A stretch of 64,000 nucleotides of DNA from LMUY01 sp965276785. Lineage in GTDB: Bacteria > Pseudomonadota > Alphaproteobacteria > Acetobacterales > Acetobacteraceae. Numbering within the stretch: position 1 is the stretch's first letter; the number at the start of each line of letters is the position of its first letter. Shown here in pieces: positions 1 to 8,058 of the stretch. Location: positions 4,030,001-4,094,000 of the forward strand of contig OZ255629.1 of the NCBI GenBank assembly GCA_965276785.1, read 5' to 3'. Position numbers and translations under genes: made by a program. Below the pieces are notes generated by a model. The model saw only the letters and a program-made list of their open reading frames with translations. It was not told where the DNA came from and did not search any database.

Positions 1-1119
1 GCACTGCAAACGATCCGCGCCTATCTTGCCAGCACTGGTTCGGCTGCGACATCGATAACCGCGATCTATGCCGGGTGTCTGGGCCGGGCCATCTCGAACG
101 GCGAGCTACAAACAGCCGAAGGCGACTTGGCCAATGGCGGTAGCTTGGCCGGCCTGCGGAGTTACGTCGCAACCAGCGCAGAAGCCGCAAGCGCGCTTGC
201 CGCCATCTACCAGTCGGTGCTGGACCTCTCCGCGCCCCCTGCCAACATCGCGCTGGATCAGACGTTGCTGCAAGGCGGGCAGACCTTGGCCGGGATTCGC
301 ACCTATCTGTCCGGCACAGGTGAGGCGTTCACCGCCCTGAACACCGTCTATCAGGAGGTGCTTGGCCAACCCATCCCGATGGAAGACATCAACCTCGACG
401 AAACTCTGCTTGGCCAGGGACAGACGCTTGCCGGCATCCAGGCCTATCTTGCGACAAGTTCGCAAGCGGCCGCCGCAATTGGCAATGCCTACCAAACGGT
501 GCTGGGCCGGATGCCCAGCACGAGCGAGTTGGTCTCGGCCGAGCAGAGCGTGGCCACCGGCAGTTCGCTGCAGGGAGTCACTGCGGGCCTGATCGAAAGC
601 CCGGAGCTGGCCATGGATATCGGTACCCACACAGCACTGGGCCCCGTAAATGCGGGCGAGCCGGCCGCCGCCCAGGCGAACTTTTCCGCGAGTATCGACG
701 AAGCGACGCTGCCAAAGCAGGTAGGCGAGCTCGCTGGCGGCTCACCTCCGGCTCGATCCAGCTCTAGCCCGCCTATCGAAGTGCTAAATGGTGCTGGCAT
801 TGAGATAACCCCGCAGACCATTGCCGCTTCGAGTCCAAACCTGGTCGCCGGCTTGCTGAACAGCGACGCGCTGATCGCAAACCATCCCGGATCAGTCTCG
901 CTGACACTCACCGGCCCAAGCGGGCTTGAGATCATCAATGGATTTAATCCTGCATCGGACCTGCTGCAGGTGCAAACGGGGCAGGGAGCTGGGTTTAGCA
1001 ATCCCAGCTTGTTCGCCATCGGCTCGGATACGTTTATACAGTTCGGCTATGGCGCGGAGACTTACCTTCAGGGTGTTTCCGAAACGGCCCTGCATGCAAG
1101 CAACTTCCGCTTCGTTTAG
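1..1119 (+). CDS. 47-residue-repeat protein (DUF4214-like repeats), 3' part only
   Basis: The frame is open from the first base, so the start lies outside the window; 372 residues are visible. They contain tandem repeats with an exact 47-residue period, beginning near visible residues 1, 48, 95, 142 and 189. Each reads roughly [ST]LxGIRxYLAxS..A..AI..YQxVLG, which resembles DUF4214-type repeats found in secreted surface proteins. After a proline/serine linker, the last 110 residues form a separate domain containing LEIINGFNPASDLLQVQ and ending NFRFV. Such C-termini occur in type I-secreted proteins, so export is a reasonable inference, but no RTX nonapeptides are seen. It converges on the MFS gene, with a hairpin between. 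The family assignment is by pattern only and the function is unknown. Confidence 0.7.
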   Translation, partial: ALQTIRAYLASTGSAATSITAIYAGCLGRAISNGELQTAEGDLANGGSLAGLRSYVATSAEAASALAAIYQSVLDLSAPPANIALDQTLLQGGQTLAGIRTYLSGTGEAFTALNTVYQEVLGQPIPMEDINLDETLLGQGQTLAGIQAYLATSSQAAAAIGNAYQTVLGRMPSTSELVSAEQSVATGSSLQGVTAGLIESPELAMDIGTHTALGPVNAGEPAAAQANFSASIDEATLPKQVGELAGGSPPARSSSSPPIEVLNGAGIEITPQTIAASSPNLVAGLLNSDALIANHPGSVSLTLTGPSGLEIINGFNPASDLLQVQTGQGAGFSNPSLFAIGSDTFIQFGYGAETYLQGVSETALHASNFRFV

Positions 1120-1145
1120 AGCAGGTGCGCCTGCCCGGTCAATGG

Positions 1146-1195
1146 TCATGCATTGGACCTGCGAGGTCCGCCACGGCTTAGGATCCAATGCATGA
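1146..1195. terminator. Bidirectional hairpin between convergent genes
   Basis: TCATGCATTGGA (1146-1157) and its exact reverse complement TCCAATGCATGA (1184-1195) flank a 26-nt loop. Inside, GGACC (1155-1159) and GGTCC (1165-1169) form an alternative, mutually exclusive stem. It sits between the stop of the repeat protein and the stop of the convergent MFS gene, where a shared terminator is expected. No T-run follows, so it is not a classical intrinsic terminator. Confidence 0.45.
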
Positions 1196-1221
1196 TCCAG
1201 GACAACAACTTGTTGCGTGCT

Positions 1222-2577
1222 TTAGGCATTCAGCGGTTCGCCAACTTCGCGCCGACTCCGCCATCGGAACGACAGCATCGAAATGGCACCCGACAACGGT
1301 GCCAGTGCCAGTAGTAAGAACACTTCCTTACTAAGTTCGCCGGTGATGGCGATCATGACTGCGATCAGCAGCGGCATGATTACTTCGCCAAAGCGGCCAA
1401 CCCCCATGGCACAGCCAACGCCCGTCGACTTCATCGCGACAGGATAGATGGTTGCGCTGAACGCGAGCATGCCTGACGTGCTGATACCGGCTATCAGGAC
1501 ACCATTGGCGACAACGTTGATGATCAGCGCCACCGGTGTGTCGGCCGAGAAGCCCAACGCCGCCGTGGTCAGTGTTGCGAGCAAGAAGGTCGACGAAAGC
1601 GTGATCGTCGGCCCGACTTTTTCAATCAGAAATCCGGCGGCTGCTGCGCCCGCGAGGGAACCGACCCCGGCGCCGACGCCCACGATTAGGGACGCGTCAG
1701 CCAGCGGCACTCCGTGGTTGTGGAGCAGCACCGGCAACCAGAAGAAAGTGGCGGCAGTCATTCCGAAAGCGGCCATGAACGCGACCCAAACCAGTAATGT
1801 TTGGGGCGTTCTGCCATCCGAGAACAAGCTTTGGATTGGCGTTCCGTGTGTCCGGGTCTCTCCAGCTGACATTTGCGCCGCGCTTCTAAGCGAGGGCTTG
1901 ATGCGAGCTACGATACGGCGGATTTCATCCGAGTCAGGTTTTCTTAAAAGCAGAAAGCGCACGGACTCGGGCAACCACATCATGACAGCGACACAAACCA
2001 CGAGCGACAAGACACCGCCGACGATGAATATGACTGGCCAGTCGGCATGTGCCAGCAGATAGGCGTTGAGCATGGCTCCTAAAATGACGCCCAGGGGAAA
2101 AGCAGCCCAAATCAGGCTTGTCACGACTGCACGGCGCGAGCTCGGCGCGTATTCGGAGGCAAGCGCAATGAAGCATGGAGCAGCACCTCCCAGACCGATG
2201 CCGGCAAGACACCGCACGATCAACAGCGTCTGGAACGTCTCTGCGCGCGCGGTCGCAGCCGTGAACACTCCAAAGACCACGATGGCGATTACCAGCATAC
2301 GCTTGCGGCCAAAGTAGTCAGCAAGCGGCCCAAAACTCAATGCGCCGAACATGGCCCCGAGCGTCGCCGAGGAGAAGATCGGGCCAAGATGCGCGAGCGA
2401 CAAGCCGAGGTTATCTGCGATGAGGGGAGCCGCGACGCCAATCGATGTTGTGTTGCTTCCGTCCAGCAACGCAACCGCCGCGCACAGAACGACAATCCGG
2501 ATTAATTGGCCGCCGACCGGCTCATCGTCAACTAGTTTGGTGACATCAACCAAGTCATTAAACGTTTCGGCCATCAT
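1222..2577 (-). CDS. MFS transporter, aromatic acid:H+ symporter (AAHS)-like
   Basis: 451 residues with about 12 hydrophobic segments. MFS motif A is visible after TM2 as GPLADYFGRKR, and the protein has the LLDGSNTTSIGVAAPLIAD opening typical of the PcaK/BenK/MhpT group, in which the TM1 Asp is needed for aromatic-acid uptake. It probably imports an aromatic or related carboxylate across the inner membrane by proton symport. It lies downstream of an amidohydrolase and an OprB-like porin on the same strand, which suggests an uptake and breakdown unit. ATG is doubled at the start and an AAAGAG-like Shine-Dalgarno precedes it. The substrate cannot be read from sequence. Confidence 0.85.
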   Translation of the reverse strand: MMAETFNDLVDVTKLVDDEPVGGQLIRIVVLCAAVALLDGSNTTSIGVAAPLIADNLGLSLAHLGPIFSSATLGAMFGALSFGPLADYFGRKRMLVIAIVVFGVFTAATARAETFQTLLIVRCLAGIGLGGAAPCFIALASEYAPSSRRAVVTSLIWAAFPLGVILGAMLNAYLLAHADWPVIFIVGGVLSLVVCVAVMMWLPESVRFLLLRKPDSDEIRRIVARIKPSLRSAAQMSAGETRTHGTPIQSLFSDGRTPQTLLVWVAFMAAFGMTAATFFWLPVLLHNHGVPLADASLIVGVGAGVGSLAGAAAAGFLIEKVGPTITLSSTFLLATLTTAALGFSADTPVALIINVVANGVLIAGISTSGMLAFSATIYPVAMKSTGVGCAMGVGRFGEVIMPLLIAVMIAITGELSKEVFLLLALAPLSGAISMLSFRWRSRREVGEPLNA

Positions 2578-2655
2578 CGTTTTGGCTCTTTCTTGTTGGG
2601 CGGCCCGCGAGAAGGCACCCTAAGCGTACGGTGTGGAGATCTGCGTGTCTTATGC

Positions 2656-3678
2656 CTAACTGAGGCGGGATGCGGTGGGCTGATGACTAAGGCGATCACC
2701 GAACAAGCGAGCTGGATTGTCGCACAACACTGTCTCCACCTCTGCTTGCGACAGGCCGCCTTCGAGCATAAAGCGTGCAGTGATTTGCGGGGCCAGCGCT
2801 GGCGCGTCACTGCCAAACAGGAGACGGTCGACGCCAAACGTTTCGCGCGCGATTGCGACTGCTGTGGGGTCTGGAAGCAAGTTGGTATCATAGCTAAAGC
2901 GGCGCAAACGCGAGATCAGAGTGTCGTCGGGACCATCCGCCGAAATCAGTGACTTACCTTTGAAGCGTTCGCCAAACCAAGCGGCGCGCTGTACCAGAAA
3001 CGGCAACGCCCCGCCCAGTAGGCCGATGATAACCTGCAGACGGCGGTGAGCCCGGCATAGCGACGCCAACCGCAGGGCTGCCGTCGCCAATTCCGCAGCG
3101 CTGCCGATTGTGACGGCAATGCCGGGGTCGTCCATGCCGGCGAGGCCGGGCTCGGTACCGCATAGCACCCCGCCAGGATGAACGTAGATGATCGCCGATC
3201 GCCGGTCGAGTTCGGCCCACATGTCTGCGAACGCCGGGTCATCGAGGGCATGGCCGATTGCCGAGCAACCGAAGTGCATCCCCGCAAAGTCGAGTTCGTC
3301 AAGGCAGCGAATCGCTTCTTCGGCGGCAACGTCGCCATGCGGCAGCGGCGCGCTGCCGAAAGCTGCGAAGCGGCCACGATAACGGTCGACGATTGTCTTA
3401 TAGGCGTTGTTCACTTCATAAGCAGCAGCCTTAGCCCGCGCCGGATCGCGCAAGTAGGGACTGTTCGGACCAGTGCTCAATAGCTGGCTCTGAATGCCGG
3501 CCTCGTCTTGGCCTTCAATCATCTTGCGTAGCGTGGCATCGTCGTGCGCGGCACCAAAGATTGGGCCATTACCGTCTTGCAGCATGGCCATATAGGCCTT
3601 TGGAAGATGATGAGCATGTACGTCGATAGCCATCCGCCCAGGCGAAGGTGGAGGCGATTCGCATGACGCGACTTGCAT
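2656..3678 (-). CDS. Amidohydrolase-2 family protein (ACMSD/decarboxylase type)
   Basis: 340 residues. The metal-binding HxH is early (AIDVHAHHLPKAY, near residue 20) and a late FGSDAPAL supplies the conserved Asp of the amidohydrolase-2 superfamily, which includes ACMSD and aromatic-acid decarboxylases. The family decarboxylates or hydrolyses ring-derived carboxylates in the cytoplasm using a divalent metal. GGGGAG lies 6-7 nt before the ATG at 3678, which favours this start over the internal Met at 3633. An operator-like sequence lies about 47 nt upstream. It is one of three such proteins in the island; the substrate is unknown. Confidence 0.8.
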   Translation of the reverse strand: MQVASCESPPPSPGRMAIDVHAHHLPKAYMAMLQDGNGPIFGAAHDDATLRKMIEGQDEAGIQSQLLSTGPNSPYLRDPARAKAAAYEVNNAYKTIVDRYRGRFAAFGSAPLPHGDVAAEEAIRCLDELDFAGMHFGCSAIGHALDDPAFADMWAELDRRSAIIYVHPGGVLCGTEPGLAGMDDPGIAVTIGSAAELATAALRLASLCRAHRRLQVIIGLLGGALPFLVQRAAWFGERFKGKSLISADGPDDTLISRLRRFSYDTNLLPDPTAVAIARETFGVDRLLFGSDAPALAPQITARFMLEGGLSQAEVETVLCDNPARLFGDRLSHQPTASRLS

Positions 3679-3724
3679 TGGTTGCTCCCCCTAGATTTGC
3701 CCGCCGGTTTGGGGCTCGCTTTAT

Positions 3725-3740
3725 CGTACCGCCACGTATG
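3725..3740 (-). promoter_or_regulatory. Operator-like site, CATACG-N3-CGGTACG
   Basis: On the minus strand this reads CATACGTGGCGGTACG, 47 nt upstream of the amidohydrolase start. It matches the site before the flavin-monooxygenase operon (14754-14769) at 12 of 16 positions, with three of the four differences in the central spacer. It may be bound by the TetR protein encoded at 14960-15610; this is inference. Confidence 0.4.
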
Positions 3741-3818
3741 CTTATGAACCGCCGGAACCATTGTCAAGCAAAGAGCCATGGCCGGAACGACGGTGCATGA
3801 TCTCCGCCAGAGTCTTGC

Positions 3819-5480
3819 TCAGAAATACTTGTTGCTCGTGCCGAGCAGCTTGCCGAGCGGGATCACGGCGAACGCGCCGGCCTCGAAGCCATCGCTCGGC
3901 CGCCTGGGCTGCGCCGGGTCAAACAGGTTATCTGGATTGACGAAATACTCGACGAGCGGGGTTACCGCGAGCCAAGGTGCGACCGCGACCCGGTCGGCAA
4001 TCTCGAACGCGAAACCGTCCCGGCTCTGACGGGGTCCTGGACCGGCGAAAATGGCCTGAGTTCTTGACTCGTAATTTGCCTCGATTGCGCTGAGCCGCTG
4101 GTAGTGGGCCTGAACGCCAAGGGCGTCGAAAGGCCGTCCCGGGATCAGCCCGGTAAAGTTCATTCCCACCATAGCATCCATGTCGATCGGCTGAGGCTTG
4201 TCGACGGCGACATCAAGTGAACCATAAAGGGCGATGTTGGCGGGCGGCCCAAATGGATTCTTGGCGCCACGCCAGAGGACTTGTTGTGCCTGAGAGAACA
4301 GGACGCCGCCGCCAGGATACGCGGTGGCTTGGTTGAATGGTGTTGCGAGAACGGCCGAGCCTTTGAGATTGGAGACTCCAGTCCGGGTGTTCCATTCCAT
4401 TCCCACCTCAAAGTTAGCTGGATACTCGGCGTTGCTGAATTCGCTGCGATAGGCCAACTCGCCGAGAACCTGCGCTCCAGAGCTATGCGACGTGTCCAGC
4501 GAGTCGGGATTAAGGATCGCGCGAAAGTAGTTGTCCTGAAAGGCGCCGGCCTGAACGTACCACTTCGGCGTAAAATGGTAGGCGACCCGGCCGCCCCATA
4601 CCGGCCAAGGATCCGAGTTGAAGTCTCCATCCACATTGAAGGTGCTCGCGAAGTCGGTGAAAATGTCAACTCCGTTCGGTAGCAGAAAATAGTGATAGAC
4701 ATTGGTTCGGCCCACCTCGACCGATAGGCGATTATTGAGGAACTTCTGCTCGTACGTCAGCACCGACAGGACAGGGCCGATCGTGCTCGGAGCCGGCGTC
4801 GTTTGGAAGCCGGTCAGGAAGCCTCCCGCGTCCGTGATAATTCCAGGAATGTTGCTTCTCAGATTGAACACGGTGAGCTGGAAGTGAATGTTGCCTCCGG
4901 GGATGCCCACAAGTCTGCCGAGATCAAAGTCGATCACGGGAATGAACGCACCGAGATTGTAGGTTTGGCCAGTGATGTTGCCCGCTGTCGGGTTGGCAAG
5001 GAAGTGGTCGAGGTACAAGCCATGAATATCGATGCCGTGGTCAAGCAGGGTCTGACCGACCGAGGGAAACAGCCCCGTCAACGGCGGCCCGGACGTCGGT
5101 AGCGGCACACCCTGAAGACTCAGGTCTCCGGTCGTGTTGCTGCTTGGATTTGTCGATATTCCGGAGGCGCTGCCGTTCGTCTCGGGGCTTGCCAGAGTCG
5201 GGGCGCCCGATGGGCCGGCTCCTTGCGCCAGGACTGGGCCAAATCCGTTCGCTTCATAGTTGCGAGCCGGGATGGTGGAAGCTGATACTGCAGGGCCGGC
5301 AGCGAGCGCGGCGGACGGATAGCTCGCTACTGAAAAAACCGCACACAGCATGGCTGAAGGGGCGAGGCTGAACACTTTGGCGAGCTTCGCTATGTGTCCC
5401 CATCTCGTCCGCATTGGAGCCGAGTTGGTATGAGCGTGGTGCCATGCCGCGCGCGGGAACCGTGATTTCACAGCTGGCAT
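3819..5480 (-). CDS. OprB-like carbohydrate-selective outer-membrane porin
   Basis: 553 residues. A basic N-terminus and hydrophobic stretch end in SAALA-AGPAVS, a likely signal-peptidase I site near residue 60. A low-complexity Ser/Thr/Gly/Pro linker follows, then a long beta-rich body with DGDFNSDPWPVWGGRVAYHF and FQDNYFRAILNPDSLD, typical of the OprB/carbohydrate porin family. The chain ends in KYF; a terminal Phe is the usual BAM-recognition residue of outer-membrane barrels. GGGAGG precedes the ATG at 5480, supporting the long start, although a Met at 5414 would leave a more ordinary signal peptide. Despite the family name, its place in a degradation island suggests uptake of that substrate. 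Confidence 0.82.
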   Translation of the reverse strand: MPAVKSRFPRAAWHHAHTNSAPMRTRWGHIAKLAKVFSLAPSAMLCAVFSVASYPSAALAAGPAVSASTIPARNYEANGFGPVLAQGAGPSGAPTLASPETNGSASGISTNPSSNTTGDLSLQGVPLPTSGPPLTGLFPSVGQTLLDHGIDIHGLYLDHFLANPTAGNITGQTYNLGAFIPVIDFDLGRLVGIPGGNIHFQLTVFNLRSNIPGIITDAGGFLTGFQTTPAPSTIGPVLSVLTYEQKFLNNRLSVEVGRTNVYHYFLLPNGVDIFTDFASTFNVDGDFNSDPWPVWGGRVAYHFTPKWYVQAGAFQDNYFRAILNPDSLDTSHSSGAQVLGELAYRSEFSNAEYPANFEVGMEWNTRTGVSNLKGSAVLATPFNQATAYPGGGVLFSQAQQVLWRGAKNPFGPPANIALYGSLDVAVDKPQPIDMDAMVGMNFTGLIPGRPFDALGVQAHYQRLSAIEANYESRTQAIFAGPGPRQSRDGFAFEIADRVAVAPWLAVTPLVEYFVNPDNLFDPAQPRRPSDGFEAGAFAVIPLGKLLGTSNKYF

Positions 5481-5518
5481 TGTTATCCTCCCAACCCGCC
5501 CGATTTCCGGATCATAAC

Positions 5519-5534
5519 CGTACTGGACGGTCCA
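5519..5534 (+). promoter_or_regulatory. Degenerate operator-like site upstream of porin
   Basis: CGTACTGGACGGTCCA matches the 14754 site at about 10 of its first 15 positions and lies 39 nt before the porin start. It also contains ACCGT-N5-ACGGT as an inverted repeat (5517-5531). This is weaker than the two best copies and is listed because of its position. Confidence 0.25.
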
Positions 5535-5610
5535 TCTACATGTTTGTCAAGAACGTTCGCGGGGCCGTGTTACGAAAGCAGGCAACACGCAAACGTTGCG
5601 AGGCAAAGCG

Positions 5611-5626
5611 CGAACGTACAGTATGG
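5611..5626 (-). promoter_or_regulatory. Degenerate operator-like site upstream of P450
   Basis: The minus strand reads CCATACTGTACGTTCG, matching the CCATACGGCACGGTAT element at about 11 of 16 positions. It lies 46 nt before the proposed P450 start and so shares the divergent porin/P450 control region with the 5519 site. Confidence 0.25.
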
Positions 5627-5672
5627 TCAACAAGGCGGGCAGCGTCCCGTCAAGCAACGGGGAGTCAAAGCG

Positions 5673-6878
5673 GTGCAATCAGCGATGGACGATCTGACCA
5701 GTCGGTATCCCTGCTATGCGGACGATGTGTTTGCTCCCCAAGCACTGCGCCAACCTTTCGAGCACTACCGGCAAATCCGCGACCTCGGTCCAGCCGTGTG
5801 CCTTTACGGCGTGGAAGCGGTGGCGCTCAGCCGGTTCGACGACGTCCGCACCGCGCTGCAAACGCCGGAAATCCTGATCTCGGGCAAGGGAAACGGCTTC
5901 AACGAGATATGGAACACGCCGCGCGGGCCGGACCTCATTAACTCGGACGGAGCAGATCACCGGCGCCTGCGCAAGCATCTCGCAAGGCCGATGATGCCGG
6001 CTGCTTTGCAGCAGTATCGTGGCCTGCTGAAATCGCTCATTACGGAGCAGGTTTGCAAATTGGCCGGTAGCGACACGTTCGATGCAGTGTCCGGACTGGC
6101 CAAACATCTGCCGCTCGCGGCAATCTCGTTTTTGGTCGGGTTGCCCGAGGCGGGACGGCAGAACATGCTGCGCTGGGCTGCTTCGATTTTTAACATGGTC
6201 GGACCGGCTTCACCCGCGCTAGGGGAAGACCTGCAAATCCTGTTGGAGTTCCGCGACTATATGCTGTCGGTCGACCCGGCGCATCTGCCGGAGGACGGCT
6301 GGGCCAAGACCCTATTTGACGCAGCCCATGCTGGCACCTTGACGATGGACGAGGCCCGCGCCGTGCTGGGCGGCTTCGTCGCGCCCAGCCTGGATACCAC
6401 CATCAACGCAAAGTCGAACCTGCTGCATAATCTTGCCACACAGCCGGACCAATGGGCAGCGCTGCGACAGAACCCAGCCCTCATTCCAAATGCCGTTGTA
6501 GAGGGCGTGCGGCATAGTGCGGTCGTGCGCTGGTTCGCGCGCGTTGCTGTTACCGACTACCGCGCCGGCGACGTTTTTGTGCCGGAGGGCATGCGGGTGA
6601 TGTTGATGTTCGGCTCGGCGAACCGGGACGAGCGGCATTATCCCGATCCAGACGCCTTCAAGATCAGTCGCGACTCGCGCGACCAGTTGGGCTGGGGAAC
6701 CGGGCCGCATATCTGTGCCGGTCTGCACTTGGCTCGTCTCGAGATGGAGGTGCTGCTCGAAGCGCTTGTCGAGAACGTTGCAACCCTTGAAGCCGACGAA
6801 CCCGTCGTCAGCGCCAATCGTGGCTTATTCGGTTTGGAGAGCCTGCCGCTGCGGATGACGCCCACAGTCAAAAGCTAG
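5673..6878 (+). CDS. Cytochrome P450
   Basis: 401 residues from the proposed GTG at 5673, which has GGGGAG about 9 nt upstream; ATG at 5685 is the alternative. Class I bacterial P450 landmarks are present: the heme-thiolate loop WGTGPHICAGLHLAR with Cys near residue 348 (Trp replaces the usual Phe), K-helix ExxR as EGVR, and an I-helix region APSLDTT in place of the usual AGxxTT. It would hydroxylate or demethylate a small hydrophobic molecule using electrons from a ferredoxin and reductase, neither of which is encoded nearby. It is divergent from the porin gene. The substrate is unknown, but the island points to ring or side-chain oxidation. Confidence 0.88.
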   Translation: MQSAMDDLTSRYPCYADDVFAPQALRQPFEHYRQIRDLGPAVCLYGVEAVALSRFDDVRTALQTPEILISGKGNGFNEIWNTPRGPDLINSDGADHRRLRKHLARPMMPAALQQYRGLLKSLITEQVCKLAGSDTFDAVSGLAKHLPLAAISFLVGLPEAGRQNMLRWAASIFNMVGPASPALGEDLQILLEFRDYMLSVDPAHLPEDGWAKTLFDAAHAGTLTMDEARAVLGGFVAPSLDTTINAKSNLLHNLATQPDQWAALRQNPALIPNAVVEGVRHSAVVRWFARVAVTDYRAGDVFVPEGMRVMLMFGSANRDERHYPDPDAFKISRDSRDQLGWGTGPHICAGLHLARLEMEVLLEALVENVATLEADEPVVSANRGLFGLESLPLRMTPTVKS

Positions 6879-6899
6879 TGCGCGGCCGCTCACCCGCGA

Positions 6900-7994
6900 T
6901 TAGGCTAAGACTGCGTGCAGACCGCGAACCATGGCGGAGTGCTCTTCGCACTCCCCAGCAGGCGTCGCTCGGCGGCTGAGGAGATCCACCTCGACGGCCT
7001 GGTTGTTCAGTTCTTCCCAGAAACCCGGAGTCTCAAGCCTAAGCACATCGCGGTACAGGCTCTCGACCGGGGAGGGGCAGTATGCAACGCAGCGAATGCT
7101 ACGGCCGTCCAACAAGCGCAAGCGTGCCGCATAGGCTCCAGCAAGCGGCCGCACATAGCCCTCCAACTTGATCGTTGTGGCCATGCAACCGAACCGGTCA
7201 TCAGCCTGCTCAGATCGATGCACGCGTCCGCAAAAGGCGAATGGCCGTGTGAGCAGCGTTTCGGCCGTCTCGCAGTCTCCTTCCCGCAGAGCATGGCGGA
7301 TCCGGCTGGAGGATACGATCCGACCCTCGAGCGCCGCGGGATTGATCGCCTCGCAAGCCATCCCTCGCTCCGCCGCCAGCCGAGCCAGAACGCCGACGGT
7401 GCCGGCGCGCTTTCGCCCAAAACAGAAGCCGCTTCCCGTCACCACGCCGCCTGCTCCGGTAAGCCAATGATGGACGAAATCCTCGGGCGTGACATCAGCG
7501 AGCGCGCCATTGAAATGGAACACCATCATCGCGTCCACTCCCGCAGCGGCGAACATGCGCTGTCTTTGGTCCAGCGTGGTCAGCCGGAACGGTGCCGCAT
7601 CAGGCGTGAAATGCCGAACTGGATGGGGATCGAACGTGGCAACGATCGCGGCGACGCCTCGGTCGCGCGCCATTGCGACAGCCCTGCCGACCACCGCCTG
7701 ATGGCCGAAGTGAAACCCGTCGAAGTTGCCAAGCGCGATCACGGCGCCGCGAAGCTGCGATGGCAGTGCCCGTCCGCCTTCGACCCGAACGATCGGCTTG
7801 TCGGCCCGGCCCTGCGGCTCGACGCGCTGACGATTGCAGACGGCATGCTCGTCCCTGCTAGGGGCTCGCGCGCCGGATAGGCCCAATCCGCCTCGGTCGG
7901 CCAGTCGGGCCAGAGCGGAGGGAGGCGCTGGGGCCACGCTATTCTGCTGCCACGTGCGCCGTCGTTCGCGAGACGTCACCTGTGAAAAGCGCAT
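6900..7994 (-). CDS. RibF-like FAD synthetase with degenerate riboflavin-kinase domain
   Basis: About 364 residues from ATG 7994; the start is uncertain because the N-terminal 70 residues are poorly conserved. The FMN adenylyltransferase half is well preserved: GNFDGFHFGHQ (the HxGH nucleotidyltransferase loop), ATFDPHPVRHF, and VSSSRIRHAL in place of ISSTRIR. The C-terminal riboflavin-kinase half is recognisable but has lost the PTAN Mg-ATP loop (FGCMATTIKL occupies it). It is therefore predicted to make FAD from FMN but not FMN from riboflavin. As the last gene of a four-flavoprotein monooxygenase operon, it may supply cofactor locally. It is probably an accessory paralogue rather than the housekeeping ribF. 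Confidence 0.75.
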   Translation of the reverse strand: MRFSQVTSRERRRTWQQNSVAPAPPSALARLADRGGLGLSGARAPSRDEHAVCNRQRVEPQGRADKPIVRVEGGRALPSQLRGAVIALGNFDGFHFGHQAVVGRAVAMARDRGVAAIVATFDPHPVRHFTPDAAPFRLTTLDQRQRMFAAAGVDAMMVFHFNGALADVTPEDFVHHWLTGAGGVVTGSGFCFGRKRAGTVGVLARLAAERGMACEAINPAALEGRIVSSSRIRHALREGDCETAETLLTRPFAFCGRVHRSEQADDRFGCMATTIKLEGYVRPLAGAYAARLRLLDGRSIRCVAYCPSPVESLYRDVLRLETPGFWEELNNQAVEVDLLSRRATPAGECEEHSAMVRGLHAVLA

Positions 7995-8058
7995 TGTCTT
8001 AGCTCTGGTTGGAGCCTGACACAGATGCCAAGCGGGCTCTGCCAGGATCGAGTTTCGA

